Counted from the stretch's first letter, positions 49,900 through 58,880 are shown. The stretch is DNA of 64,000 bases from Aliihoeflea sp. 2WW (GCF_000497755.1 NZ_AYOD01000001.1:321459-385458), one strand, 5' to 3'. Translations and numbers: made by a program. The notes: generated by a model from the sequence alone, not told the origin.

Positions 49900-51654
49900 T
49901 CAGCGCATTTCGGAGGGAGCATCCGCCCCGACCAGCGCGAGCCCCGACGAAAGAACGTTGGACACCGCCTGCACCATTCCGAGCCTGGCACGCGTCAATT
50001 CTGGGTCGTTAACCTTAATAAAGCGTAAGTCATTGTTGTCCGTGCCGCGGTTCCAGTGGCCGTGGAGCGCGCTGGCAAGGTCGTAGAGATAGAATGCCAG
50101 CCGGTGCGGCTCCTGGGCAAGGGCCGCCGATTCGATCAGGCGTGGATATTCGACGAGCTTGCGGATGAGGGCCAGTTCGCCCTCGTCGGTGAGGCGATGG
50201 GCGGCCGCTTTCATCGCGGCCTCGTCGATCCAGTCCGTGCCGAGCTGTTCCTTGGCCTGGCGGAATACCGAATGGCAGCGCGCCGAGGCGTACTGCACGT
50301 AGAAGACCGGATTGTCCTTCGATTGCTCGGTGACCTTGGCGAAGTCGAAGTCCAGCGGTTCGGAGTTCTTGCGGTAGAGCATCATGAAGCGGATCGCGTC
50401 GCGGCCGACCTCGTCGACCACGTCGCGAAGGGTGACGAACTCCCCTGCCCGCTTGGACATGCGCACCGGCTCGCCGTCGCGGAAGAGCTTGACGAGTTGG
50501 CACAGCAGGACGGTGACTTCCAGCTTGTCGCCGGCCAGCGCCTTGGCAAGCGCTTCCAGCCGCTTGACGTAACCGCCATGGTCCGCGCCGAGGATGAAGA
50601 CGAGTTCCTCGAAGCCGCGCTGGTACTTATCCTTCATGTAGGCGACGTCGGCGGCGAAATAGGTGAACTGGCCGTCCGACTTCATCAGCGGACGGTCGAT
50701 GTCGTCGCCGACGCCAGTGGACTTGAACAGCGTCTGTTCGCGGTCTTCCCAGTCGTCCGGCAACTGGCCCTTCGGCGGCGGCAGCTTGCCCTTGTAGACG
50801 TGGCCCTTGAGGGTCAGGTCGTTGATCGCCGACAGGATCGCGCCGCCGTTCGCGCCGTGCAGGCTGCGTTCGGAGAAGAAGACGTCGTGGTGGACGTTGA
50901 GCGCGGCGAGGTCCTCGCGGATCATGGCCATCATGGCGTCGATCGTGCGGTCCTTGACGATGGCGAGCGCTTCCTCGGTCGGCATTTCGAGGAGCTTGTG
51001 GCCGAATTCCTTGGCCAGCGCCTGGCCGACCGGCACGAGATAGTCGCCCGGATAGAGCCCGGCGGGGATTTCGCCAATGCGCTCGCCGAGTGCCTCGCGG
51101 TAGCGCACCATCACCGACTGGGCGAGCACGTCGATCTGCGCGCCGGCATCGTTGATGTAGTATTCCTTGGTGACGTCATGGCCGGCAAAGGCGAGCAGAT
51201 TGGCCAGCGCATCGCCGACGACGGCGCCGCGGCAATGGCCGACATGCATCGGGCCAGTGGGGTTTGCCGAGACGTATTCGACATTGACCTTGCGGCCGGC
51301 GCCAAGGCTGGAACGCCCGTAATCGGTGCCCGCGTCCAGGACCTCACCGAGGCGGGCCTGCCAGAAGGTGTCGTTCAGGCGCAGATTGACGAAGCCGGGG
51401 CCGGCGACATCGACCGCGGCGACGTCCGGGTCGGCCTTCAGCGCTTCGGCGATGCGTTCGGCCAGCGCGCGCGGGTTGGTCTTCGCCGGTTTCGCCAGCA
51501 CCATCGCGGCGTTGGTCGCGAGGTCGCCGTGGCTCGGATCGCGCGGCGGCTCGACGGTCACGCGCGAAAGATCGACCGAGCCCGTCTCCGTCTGCAGGTC
51601 GAAGCTCTGCACGATCTTTTCGATCCGTGCGTTGAATTCGGCGAAGATGTTCAT
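49900..51654 (-). CDS. argS: Arginyl-tRNA synthetase
   Basis: Class I synthetase, 584 residues. The N-terminal Add-1 domain for the tRNA D-loop is followed by the HIGH-type motif [18 protein letters not shown] and the KMSKS-type [11 protein letters not shown]. The anticodon-binding DALR domain is at the C-terminus. It follows dgt on the same strand (60 bases) and precedes the SPOR gene by 105 bases. Confidence 0.97.
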   Translation of the reverse strand: MNIFAEFNARIEKIVQSFDLQTETGSVDLSRVTVEPPRDPSHGDLATNAAMVLAKPAKTNPRALAERIAEALKADPDVAAVDVAGPGFVNLRLNDTFWQARLGEVLDAGTDYGRSSLGAGRKVNVEYVSANPTGPMHVGHCRGAVVGDALANLLAFAGHDVTKEYYINDAGAQIDVLAQSVMVRYREALGERIGEIPAGLYPGDYLVPVGQALAKEFGHKLLEMPTEEALAIVKDRTIDAMMAMIREDLAALNVHHDVFFSERSLHGANGGAILSAINDLTLKGHVYKGKLPPPKGQLPDDWEDREQTLFKSTGVGDDIDRPLMKSDGQFTYFAADVAYMKDKYQRGFEELVFILGADHGGYVKRLEALAKALAGDKLEVTVLLCQLVKLFRDGEPVRMSKRAGEFVTLRDVVDEVGRDAIRFMMLYRKNSEPLDFDFAKVTEQSKDNPVFYVQYASARCHSVFRQAKEQLGTDWIDEAAMKAAAHRLTDEGELALIRKLVEYPRLIESAALAQEPHRLAFYLYDLASALHGHWNRGTDNNDLRFIKVNDPELTRARLGMVQAVSNVLSSGLALVGADAPSEMR

Positions 51655-51714
51655 CGATGGCCAATCTCGTCAGATGAATTCCGCGGCGCGAGGCCCGCGC
51701 GCGATGGCGCGGCC

Positions 51715-52899
51715 CTAGCCCAAATCGGGGGTGTGGTCAAACAGGCGGCGGTGTTCGCGCAGCGCGTAGGTGTCGGTCATGCCGGCGAGGAAATCGCCGA
51801 CATGGCGGGCACGTGCGGCTTCGTCGAGCAGCGCGCGCGGGTCGCGCCAGTCGTCCGGCAAGGCTGTGTCGTCGGCCATGTAGCGATCGAACAGATCGCG
51901 GACGATGAGGTCCGCGGAGGCGCGTACGCGCATCACTTGAGGATGGCGATACAAGTGCCCGTAAAGGAAGGTCTTCAATTCCGCTTCGGCGCGTCGCATC
52001 GGTTCGGAGAAGGTCACGAGCGTCGTGCCCGCGGCATGCACGTCGGAGGCGGATCGGGGCGCGAGGCGTTCGATCCTGGCGCTTGCGGTTGCGATGACGT
52101 CCTCGACCATCAAGGTGATCTGGCGCCGCATCAGTTCGTGGGCTGTGCGGACGGGGTCGAGCGCGGGGTATTGTTTGCGCACGCCGGCGAGGATTCCGGC
52201 GCAGAGCGGCACGTCCTCCAGCATGTCGAGCGAGATCAGCCCGGCGCGCAGGCCGTCGTCGATGTCGTGCGTGTCGTAGGCGATGTCGTCGGCGATGGCG
52301 GCCGCCTGCGCTTCGAGGCCGGCGTGTCGGTCGAGTTCGAGGTCGTGGCGTCGGTTGTATTCGGTGATGGCGGGTGGAATGTCGCCGGGCAGCGGGCCGT
52401 TGTGCTTGACGAGGCCTTCCAGCGTTTCCCACGACAGGTTGAGGCCGTCGAAATCGGCGTAGCGGCGCTCGAGTTCGGTGACGATGCGCAGCGACTGCGC
52501 ATTGTGGTCGAAGCCGCCCCAGGGCCGCATCTTCTCGTCGAGTGCGTCTTCCCCCGTATGGCCAAAGGGCGTGTGGCCGAAATCGTGCACGAGCGCGACG
52601 GCTTCTGCGAGGTCTTCGTCGAGGCGCAGCGCGCGGGCCAAAGCGCGGGCGATCTGGGCGACTTCGATCGAATGGGTCAGCCGCGTGCGGAAATGGTCGC
52701 CCTCATGGGCGATGAAGACCTGCGTCTTGTGCTTGAGACGACGAAACGCGGTGGAGTGGATGATGCGGTCGCGGTCGCGCTGGAACGGGGTGCGCGTCGC
52801 GCTTTCGGGCTCCGGCACAAGGCGTCCGCGCGTTTGCGCCGGATCGCTCGCATAGGCTGCGCGCGGCCGGTAGCCGAAACCGATCTCGGTCGTGTTCAC
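51715..52899 (-). CDS. dgt: dGTP triphosphohydrolase-like HD-domain protein
   Basis: Hydrolyses deoxynucleoside triphosphates to the nucleoside and triphosphate. 394 residues. The HD metal motifs are in [18 protein letters not shown] and [17 protein letters not shown], with [20 protein letters not shown] before them. It is the first gene of dgt-argS and is divergent from erpA across 83 bases that must hold both promoters. Confidence 0.94.
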   Translation of the reverse strand: MNTTEIGFGYRPRAAYASDPAQTRGRLVPEPESATRTPFQRDRDRIIHSTAFRRLKHKTQVFIAHEGDHFRTRLTHSIEVAQIARALARALRLDEDLAEAVALVHDFGHTPFGHTGEDALDEKMRPWGGFDHNAQSLRIVTELERRYADFDGLNLSWETLEGLVKHNGPLPGDIPPAITEYNRRHDLELDRHAGLEAQAAAIADDIAYDTHDIDDGLRAGLISLDMLEDVPLCAGILAGVRKQYPALDPVRTAHELMRRQITLMVEDVIATASARIERLAPRSASDVHAAGTTLVTFSEPMRRAEAELKTFLYGHLYRHPQVMRVRASADLIVRDLFDRYMADDTALPDDWRDPRALLDEAARARHVGDFLAGMTDTYALREHRRLFDHTPDLG

Positions 52900-52982
52900 C
52901 TTGCCGTCACCCGTTGCCGCTTCGTTGACTTGTCCCCGCCGGCTTCATACCTATGGTGCGAATGCGAACGCAAGGTGACGCC

Positions 52983-53333
52983 ATGGGCATGGACGCCAAG
53001 ACCGACATGAAATCCGTCGAAGTGAGCGATGCGGCGATCGCCCGCGTGGCGGCGATCCTGCGCGACGAGCCGAGCAAGACGGCGCTGCGCGTCGCGGTCG
53101 AAGGCGGCGGCTGCTCGGGCTTTTCCTACACGTTCGATCTCGTCGACAGCCAGAACGACGACGATGTCGTCATCGAACGCGACGGCGGCAAGGTGCTGAT
53201 CGACGAGATCTCGCTCGTCTATATGGGCGGGTCGGTGATCGATTTCGTCGACGATCTGATGGGCCAGTCCTTCCAGATCCGCAATCCGAACGCCGTCGCT
53301 TCCTGCGGGTGCGGCACGAGCTTTGCCATCTGA
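52983..53333 (+). CDS. erpA: Iron-sulfur cluster insertion protein ErpA
   Basis: A-type carrier of the HesB/IscA family, 116 residues from the ATG at 52983 (AAGGTGA upstream). The three cluster cysteines are C44 (GGGCSGF), C108 and C110 (SCGCG). The sequence GGSVIDFVDDLMGQSFQIRNPNAVASCGCG is characteristic. Delivers Fe-S clusters to apo-enzymes. The xthA ATG follows its stop codon with no spacing. Confidence 0.94.
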   Translation: MGMDAKTDMKSVEVSDAAIARVAAILRDEPSKTALRVAVEGGGCSGFSYTFDLVDSQNDDDVVIERDGGKVLIDEISLVYMGGSVIDFVDDLMGQSFQIRNPNAVASCGCGTSFAI

Positions 53334-54134
53334 ATGAAGATCGCGACCTGGAACATCAACGGCGTCAAGGCGCGGATCGACAACCTGTTGCACTGGCTCG
53401 GTGAGAGCCAGCCCGACATCGCCTGCCTGCAGGAGATCAAGTCGGTCGACGAGAATTTCCCGCGGCTGGAGATCGAAGCGCTCGGCTATCATGTCGAGAC
53501 GCACGGCCAAAAGGGTTTCAACGGCGTCGCGCTCCTTTCCAAGCTGCGCTTCGACGAGGTCAATCGCGGCCTTGCCGGCGACGATGAGGATATGCAGGCG
53601 CGATTCATCGAGGGCGTGTTTTCGACCGACCGCGGTGCGCTGCGGGTCGTCTCGCTCTACCTGCCGAACGGAAACCCGGTCGGCACCGAGAAATTCCCCT
53701 ACAAGCTCGGGTGGATGGAACGGCTCGAACGCTGGGCGCAAGCGCGGCTGGCGCTCGAGGAGCCGCTGGTTCTGGCAGGCGACTACAATGTCATCCCTGA
53801 GCCTTTCGATGCACGTCATCCGGAAAACTGGCTGGGCGACGCGCTTTTCCAGCCCGAGTCCCGTCAGGCGTTCCGGCGTCTGGAGAATCTGGGCTTCATC
53901 GACGCCTTCCGGTCCGTTTCCGATGCGCGGGATGCCTATTCCTTCTGGGACTACCAGGCGGGCGCCTGGCAGAAGAACAACGGCATCCGCATCGATTTCC
54001 AGATGCTCTCGCCCGAGGCCGCGGCGCGACTGCGCTCCTCCGACATCGAAAAGCATGTGCGTGCATGGGAAAAGCCGTCGGACCATGTGCCGGTGGCGAT
54101 CGATCTCGACATGGGCCTGTCCCGCGCCGCGTGA
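53334..54134 (+). CDS. xthA: Exodeoxyribonuclease III (AP endonuclease)
   Basis: Base-excision-repair endonuclease of the exonuclease III family, 266 residues. Catalytic blocks are intact: WNINGVKAR, CLQEIKSVDENFP (E34), GDYNVIPEPFD, RIDFQML and HVPVAIDLD at the end. It starts directly after the erpA stop. A strong hairpin starts just before its stop region and leads to the next gene. Confidence 0.95.
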   Translation: MKIATWNINGVKARIDNLLHWLGESQPDIACLQEIKSVDENFPRLEIEALGYHVETHGQKGFNGVALLSKLRFDEVNRGLAGDDEDMQARFIEGVFSTDRGALRVVSLYLPNGNPVGTEKFPYKLGWMERLERWAQARLALEEPLVLAGDYNVIPEPFDARHPENWLGDALFQPESRQAFRRLENLGFIDAFRSVSDARDAYSFWDYQAGAWQKNNGIRIDFQMLSPEAAARLRSSDIEKHVRAWEKPSDHVPVAIDLDMGLSRAA

Positions 54135-54165
54135 CGTGACGCAGCGTCATGTCTTGTGCTATGAT
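54133..54165 (+). promoter_or_regulatory. Hairpin and putative leaderless promoter upstream of the small secreted-protein gene
   Basis: Bases 54133-54153 fold as a 9-bp hairpin with one G-T pair around TGACGC-A-GCGTCA. GTGACG (54136) and TATGAT (54160-54165) lie 18 bases apart as possible -35 and -10. The -10 ends 6 bases before the next ATG, so transcription could begin at or next to the start codon. Confidence 0.35.
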
Positions 54166-54171
54166 CGAGAC

Positions 54172-54459
54172 ATGTTCGAGACCCTGCTCATTGCAACGAT
54201 GACTGTCGGTGCCGCAGCCGAACCGACTGTTTCAGCCGGTCCCACATGCAACGCGAACGGGCTGGTTTTCGGCCAGGGCCAAGTCGTCTGCCTCGACATT
54301 CCCTGCGCCCCGCAATTGGCGCGTTGCGGCATGGTTCTCAACAATTCGGCCTGGATCAAGATTCAGGATGGGTGCGTCGTCAGCAGCCAGGAGCGTCCCG
54401 GCCCTGCGATCAAGGGGCTGGCCTCGACTTTCGCAGAGGCGAAACGACACCAAAAGTGA
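54172..54459 (+). CDS. Small secreted protein, unknown function
   Basis: A 95-residue protein with a signal peptide-like N-terminus (FETLLIATMTVGAAAEPTVSA) and six cysteines in the mature part (CNANG, VVCLDIPCAP, ARCGMV, DGCVV), so it is probably exported and disulfide-linked. The ATG at 54172 follows a -10-like box by only 6 bases and has no ribosome-binding site. No family recognised. It is on the same strand as erpA-xthA but separated by a hairpin. Confidence 0.6.
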   Translation: MFETLLIATMTVGAAAEPTVSAGPTCNANGLVFGQGQVVCLDIPCAPQLARCGMVLNNSAWIKIQDGCVVSSQERPGPAIKGLASTFAEAKRHQK

Positions 54460-54551
54460 TCATGCAGCCCCTTGCTCCGCAAGTCGCCTCTTGCCCTTCC
54501 GCGACCAACATTTGATAGTCGGCCGCAATTGTTCCCGTTCGGAAGATTTCG

Positions 54552-54986
54552 ATGAGGCAATCGAATCGCGATGTGACCACCTGGGTGGCCGATCTGCAGA
54601 CGCCTCCGGGCAAGTCGCTTTCATTGCTGGGCCTGCACAGCAACGCCGGAACGAGCGAAAGCTATCGCGTCTGCCGCGCCGCGCTGCAGACGGCAGTGTT
54701 TTCCGAACTGACCATTTCGATCCTCTGTCATCCCGACGGGGTCGTCTTCCCCTGCCCCGACGGGCTCGAAGAGAGTGTCCTCGATGCCCAGTTTCGTGAA
54801 AACAGATTGTCGGGGATGCCGCTCGACAGCTTGATCGAGAACGCCCTTGTCTTGCTGATCAACGAGCCTTCTGACGAAGCGCGCCGTCAATTGCAGGCCC
54901 TGCGCCTGAAGCTGGCACGCGGGCTTGCGGCGGTCGATGACCGGCTGGGCAGATTGGGCGAATGTGGCGGGATCGTATCCCACTAA
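54552..54986 (+). CDS. Hypothetical protein
   Basis: A 144-residue soluble protein with an N-terminal mixed half and a helical C-terminal half (DEARRQLQALRLKLARGLAAVDDRLGRL). No family recognised and only a weak ribosome-binding site (GGAAGA). The minus strand of the same region is also open for 120 codons, so which strand is coding is uncertain, but the plus-strand protein has the more ordinary composition. It is the last gene before the accessory region. Confidence 0.45.
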   Translation: MRQSNRDVTTWVADLQTPPGKSLSLLGLHSNAGTSESYRVCRAALQTAVFSELTISILCHPDGVVFPCPDGLEESVLDAQFRENRLSGMPLDSLIENALVLLINEPSDEARRQLQALRLKLARGLAAVDDRLGRLGECGGIVSH

Positions 54987-55133
54987 AGGATAGAATCTGG
55001 AGCGGGTAGCGTGCGTCGATGGCGCCGGAAGCAGGCGTCAAACTTCAATTAACCCGTTGACTTTTAATGCGGAGTCGTTTGCCTAACGAACGGCGCGTAT
55101 CCCAGTTTGGACCCGACTAGTATCCCAATCGCG

Positions 55134-55149
55134 GTAACGAAAACGTTAC
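55134..55149. promoter_or_regulatory. Inverted repeat GTAACG-N4-CGTTAC
   Basis: A perfect 6-bp inverted repeat with an AAAA spacer, in the 236-base gap between the hypothetical gene and the XRE gene end. Three copies of GTATCCCA lie nearby (54975, 55097, 55120). It could be an operator; no gene start is directly attached. Confidence 0.3.
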
Positions 55150-55222
55150 TAAGTTCGCTGCCCACAGCAACGAGCACGGTCATTATAAGCCCAGCGGAAG
55201 GCTTGCAACACTTCCGGATAAG

Positions 55223-55495
55223 TCAGGGGCTAAAACCAATCTGGAAGCCGATCCGCCGCGGGAAACCCCGCCGCAGACGAATGCCCTCTCCAGCGCTGTC
55301 CATTTCCGGCAGGAACTCGACCCCTGCGTCGATGAGCGCCTTCTGGACGCGCAGGCTAACCTCGAGCCCGACCGGCTCTCCTGCCTCGATGCGCACGAGC
55401 GAGCGCTTGCTGATGCCAGCCCTCTGGCAGAGCTCGGTCGTTGACATGTCAAGGGCGGAGCGCGCGGCGCGCAGGAGATCGTAGGAAGCTTGCAT
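55223..55495 (-). CDS. Small XRE-family helix-turn-helix regulator
   Basis: A 90-residue protein. The HTH is in DMSTTELCQRAGISKRSLVRIEAG (about residues 16-39), followed by a short segment ALIDAGVEFLPEMDSAGEG that resembles the tail of many rhizobial Cro/CI-like repressors. It is divergent from the DUF6634-AAA-M41 operon across 164 bases with two inverted repeats, which makes it the likely repressor of that operon. Confidence 0.82.
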   Translation of the reverse strand: MQASYDLLRAARSALDMSTTELCQRAGISKRSLVRIEAGEPVGLEVSLRVQKALIDAGVEFLPEMDSAGEGIRLRRGFPRRIGFQIGFSP

Positions 55496-55528
55496 CAGCG
55501 ACTTGTAGCCAATCCGTGTCCAAGACTC

Positions 55529-55568
55529 CAGGCGTCGTGACGCCTGTTCGGGCCGGTGGACGCCGGCC
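55529..55568. promoter_or_regulatory. Tandem inverted repeats in the divergent XRE/operon promoter
   Basis: CAGGCGTC-GT-GACGCCTG (55529-55546) is a perfect 8-bp palindrome with a 2-base centre. GGCCGG-N6-CCGGCC (55551-55568) follows. They lie 34 to 73 bases from the XRE start and 92 to 131 bases from the DUF6634-like start, the position expected for operators bound by the XRE protein. Confidence 0.5.
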
Positions 55569-55659
55569 CCTACGACGCCGTATGGCAGAGCTCTTCACGA
55601 AGCGAATCGCCAGCCGCACCCAAGCATTCGGGCCGGCGGCGATATCCCGGAGCCATGCC

Positions 55660-56007
55660 ATGGTCACCTTCACGAGCGACAACCCACAACAAGAATCCTT
55701 GGCCGAGATGGCGGAGCGGCTGTCGGCGCTCGCCGCCGATCTGCGGGCCATCTCTGGTGGCCGGCTGCCGGAAGACCTGGTCCAGGGATCAGCCCCCACC
55801 CTCGACCAGTGGACCCCGACGGTCCGGCCGTCCGTTTGCCTCGAAGGCCTCGTCGGGGGACACCCCGTCCTCGTAGGCCATGATCGGGCTATCCGCACGT
55901 CCGAGCTATGGTACCTCGACGCGGAGGCTGGCTGGGCCAGGACCTATTCCCGCTGGTACCGGCTCAACCAGCGCGCCCCTGTTTCAGGTCGGGGAGTTGG
56001 ATCGTGA
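55660..56007 (+). CDS. DUF6634-like small protein
   Basis: A 115-residue acidic protein resembling those annotated as DUF6634: an N-terminal helix (EMAERLSALAADLRAISGGRLP), then APTLDQWTPTVRPSVCLEGLVGGHPVL and the C-terminal block IRTSELWYLDAEAGWARTYSRWYRL, with conserved Trp residues. Function is unknown. The ATG at 55660 has GGAG 7 bases upstream. Its stop overlaps the GTG start of the AAA ATPase gene, so the two are translationally coupled. It is the first gene of the cassette. Confidence 0.72.
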   Translation: MVTFTSDNPQQESLAEMAERLSALAADLRAISGGRLPEDLVQGSAPTLDQWTPTVRPSVCLEGLVGGHPVLVGHDRAIRTSELWYLDAEAGWARTYSRWYRLNQRAPVSGRGVGS

Positions 56008-57590
56008 TCATCGCTGACGACATCGGCAACGACCGCCATTTCCAGCGCCGACTGGCCGCAGCGGTGGCCGGGGTGCATCTGCCGTCGGAAGAAGAGCTCT
56101 TGCGCGGCATGTCCTTCTTCAAGGACCGCCTCATCGAGGATATCCGCGAATATGCAAGCCGGTTGGGCCGCGCTGCTAAGAAGCGGGCGACCTTGGGACC
56201 TGCGAGTATCCTCGCCTGCCTCGATGAACTCGCCGTCGATCCTTGCCTGGAAGCGGTGACTGTCCTCGAGGACGTGATCGCCGAGGTGGAGGACGCAAAA
56301 CGGTTTCCTGTCGCTGCCTGCAGACTGCGCTGCCGCATCTACCGCGCCTGGTTCGGGGAAGAGGATGCCATGGCGCAGGTCGCCGCCGAGGCCGCGGCGC
56401 GTGCCTTCGACGACGGCCGCTACGACAGACTTCCCGAGCTGACCTGGGATGCGCTCGCTTGGGGTGCCTTGTCCGTGCGCATAGCGGGATGGAAGGACAC
56501 CGGCGTTGCCATCGCCACCTCGCACACTCGCACCGATCACGAACTCCAGCGCACACGCCAGCAGTTCCGGCGCGCCTTCCAACGTGCCGTCGAGCGTGAG
56601 TTGGAGGAGCGCTTGGCGGAGAGCGACGTCAAGAAAGCAGAGCAGAAGGATGAGGACTTCGGCCTCGGGAGCGAGACGTCCGACAGCGACATTGACGACG
56701 AAAGCGTTCCGTCCCCGCGCCCCAGCATCGATGGCGTGATGATCTTGACCGGGATCGGCAATGAAACGACGTCCGAAGGAAAGAAGGTCGTCAAGGAATT
56801 CGCTTCCCTTATCGGCAAGCCCGTTCCGTTGCGCGCCCCGCCCGACCTTTCGCTTGCGCGGGAAGAACTCATCGCGGAGTTTCCCTACGCCGCCGGCATC
56901 GTCGACGCCCTGCTGAAGACGATGATCGGCCGCGACCACGTCTGGCTGCGGCCGACATTGCTGGTCGGGTCGCCAGGATGCGGAAAGACGCGGTTCGCCC
57001 GCCGCTTCGCGGAGGTCGTCGGCCTGCCCTACGAACTCGTGCCGTGCGGCGGGCTCAGCGACAGCGCGATCGGTGGCACGGCGCGGCGCTGGTCGTCCGG
57101 AGAGCCCAGCATTCCGATCATGTCCATCCGCCGGCACGGCGTCGCCAATCCATGCGTGATCCTCGACGAGATCGAGAAGGTCGGCACCAACCGCAACAAC
57201 GGCAACCCGCACGATGTCCTGATCGGGCTGCTCGAGAACGAGACCGCGCAGCGCTGGCACGACCCCTATGTCGAGTCCCACTGCAATCTGAGTTTCGTCG
57301 TTTGGCTGATGACGGCCAACAGCGTTGGGCCGATTCCATCTGTCCTGCGGGACCGGTGCCGGTTCATTCGCTTTCCAGATCCGGGCCCCGACGACCTCGA
57401 CATGCTGGCGCACCGGATCCTTCAGCGGCTTTATGAAGACACCGGTCACGACCGGCGTTGGGCGACGCCCCTCGATGGGGTCGAGCGCGCGGCGCTCGGC
57501 GAAGCCTGGCCGGGGGGCTCGATCCGCAGGCTGGAACGGCTCGTCGAAGGATTGATCGCAGCGCGCGATCAGTCGCAGGTGCAGCAATGA
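56004..57590 (+). CDS. Lon-like AAA ATPase
   Basis: A 528-residue protein. The first 230 residues are helical without a recognised domain and end in a charged, acidic linker (residues about 215-235). The AAA domain follows: Walker A GSPGCGKT (322-329), Walker B ILDEIEKV (D388, E389), and an arginine-bearing stretch VLRDRCRFIRFPDPG. The Lon-type signature LDEIEKVG and the RDRC loop suggest relation to the Lon ATPase, but no protease domain is fused. The GTG at 56004 has GGGGAG upstream. It overlaps the M41 gene by ATGA. A role as unfoldase for the M41 partner is an inference. Confidence 0.85.
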   Translation: MIIADDIGNDRHFQRRLAAAVAGVHLPSEEELLRGMSFFKDRLIEDIREYASRLGRAAKKRATLGPASILACLDELAVDPCLEAVTVLEDVIAEVEDAKRFPVAACRLRCRIYRAWFGEEDAMAQVAAEAAARAFDDGRYDRLPELTWDALAWGALSVRIAGWKDTGVAIATSHTRTDHELQRTRQQFRRAFQRAVERELEERLAESDVKKAEQKDEDFGLGSETSDSDIDDESVPSPRPSIDGVMILTGIGNETTSEGKKVVKEFASLIGKPVPLRAPPDLSLAREELIAEFPYAAGIVDALLKTMIGRDHVWLRPTLLVGSPGCGKTRFARRFAEVVGLPYELVPCGGLSDSAIGGTARRWSSGEPSIPIMSIRRHGVANPCVILDEIEKVGTNRNNGNPHDVLIGLLENETAQRWHDPYVESHCNLSFVVWLMTANSVGPIPSVLRDRCRFIRFPDPGPDDLDMLAHRILQRLYEDTGHDRRWATPLDGVERAALGEAWPGGSIRRLERLVEGLIAARDQSQVQQ

Positions 57591-58447
57591 CGAATCCTTC
57601 GACCACAGCGGATCAGGCAAGTGGAGACGCCGGCTCGGAACGTCACTCCTCACTGGGGCGACGCGCGCTGCCATCGAACGCGCTCCTCTACCGGCTCGCC
57701 ATCCACGAGGCCGGGCATGCCGTGGCAAGGATTCAGCTCGATGCCTGCTCCCTCGAGCTGATCATGTTGGACCTCGCCCGGGAGCGCGGCGGCGGCGTCT
57801 CGTGGATTCCCGACGATGATGACGAGGCGACCGAGACGCGCCTGATAAACGAACTCATCATCATGCTGGCTGGGCGGGCGGCCGAGGAAGTCCTGGTTGG
57901 ATCGGTATCTGCTTATTCCGGCGGGCCCGAGTTCAGCGATCTCGCGCAGGCGAACGAACTCGCCCTGCGCATGGAGACGGTGCTGGGGTTCGGGACGGCG
58001 CTGCCGCCGCTGCACCTGCCGACTACCGACCTCACGATGCTCCTCACCATGGACAAGGAACTGGCGGGGCGAATCCATCAGCGCCTCGCGGTATCATATG
58101 AGGGAGCTTGCGCGCTGGTCCTCCGTCAGAAGGCGGCGGTGAAGTACAAGGCGTCGATGATTCTACATGAAAGACGCTCGCGATACCCGACGCCGACGTC
58201 TGCGTCGTGGCCGGCGAGCTCTGTCGAGGCGTCGCCAACGGCGCGCTGTCTGGCGGAACACATCGCACCCGCAATGCCATGCATCTACGTCGCCGGTAAC
58301 CACGAGTTCTACAAGGACTCGATCGAGGAGGGTCTGGAAGAAGGACGGCGCGCGGCGGAAGGATTCGCCAACGTCCTCTTCCTCGAGCAGGACATGGTGA
58401 CAATCGGTGGCGTCTGCTTCCTCGCCGCGACGCTCTGGACTGACTAA
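57587..58447 (+). CDS. Stand-alone M41 (FtsH-type) zinc peptidase, tail derived from a metallophosphoesterase remnant
   Basis: A 286-residue frame. Residues 1 to about 194 form an M41 peptidase domain without its own AAA motor: HEAGH at 40-44 and a third zinc ligand candidate D118 in GGPEFSDLAQAN, 74 residues after the second histidine, as in FtsH. No transmembrane helix is present. The ATG overlaps the AAA gene stop, so motor and peptidase are split over two genes. From about residue 195 the frame runs into the remains of a metallophosphoesterase (AEHIAPAMP, YVAGNHEFYKDS, LAATLWTD) and then stops, so the natural C-terminus of the peptidase is probably near 58170. Confidence 0.82.
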   Translation: MTNPSTTADQASGDAGSERHSSLGRRALPSNALLYRLAIHEAGHAVARIQLDACSLELIMLDLARERGGGVSWIPDDDDEATETRLINELIIMLAGRAAEEVLVGSVSAYSGGPEFSDLAQANELALRMETVLGFGTALPPLHLPTTDLTMLLTMDKELAGRIHQRLAVSYEGACALVLRQKAAVKYKASMILHERRSRYPTPTSASWPASSVEASPTARCLAEHIAPAMPCIYVAGNHEFYKDSIEEGLEEGRRAAEGFANVLFLEQDMVTIGGVCFLAATLWTD

Positions 58448-58880
58448 CGGATCGAAGGCCATCAACACCTGGCCATGATGAATGCCCGTGACCGCATGAA
58501 CGACTACAGGGCAATAGCTGCAGAAGAAGCCGTGGATGCGCTTCGTGCCGGAGGTTGCCGCAAGGATCGATGATCAGTCGCGGCTGTTTCCTCGCGTCGG
58601 CGCACGAGGCCGTATCCTTGCCGACGGGTCGTCGCCCCCACCTGCCACGCAAAACTCGACCACACCGTGCAACGCCGCGTCCGATCTCGGGGTCCTGATC
58701 CCAGCGGGCAGGCCGGATCTCTTGATCCACGGCCACGCGCAAGACAGCTGCAACTATCGAATCCATGAGATTCGGGTCGTGTGTAACCCGCGCGGGTATC
58801 GCTACGAAAACGGGTCCTTCAACTCAAGACAGCTGAGCGATCTGGCCGTTTCAAGCGAAGCCCTAGAAGGCACGAAGTAG
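58171..58880 (+). pseudogene. Decayed metallophosphoesterase
   Basis: Fragments of one phosphoesterase lie in three frames: IPDADVCVVAGELCRGVANG (58183-58242), then YVAGNHEFYKDS and ATLWTD up to a TAA at 58444, then RIEGHQHLAMMNARDRMNDYRAIA, and from 58521 QKKPWMRFVPEVAARI to LLIHGHAQDSCNYRI and VVCNPRGY. Frameshifts lie near 58243 and 58520; the TAA is probably one substitution from TAC. The N-terminal SDLHLE metal motif is missing, the middle histidine pair is gone and GHxH has become GHAQ. It cannot be active. It follows the M41 gene, where related cassettes have an intact copy. Confidence 0.8.

Noticed and set aside
55449-55898. A 149-codon minus-strand open frame opposite the DUF6634-like gene
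   Set aside because: It overlaps both the XRE start and the palindromic promoter region; the plus-strand protein matches a known family pattern.
57650-58078. Minus-strand open frame opposite the M41 peptidase
   Set aside because: Antisense of a domain with complete zinc-binding residues.
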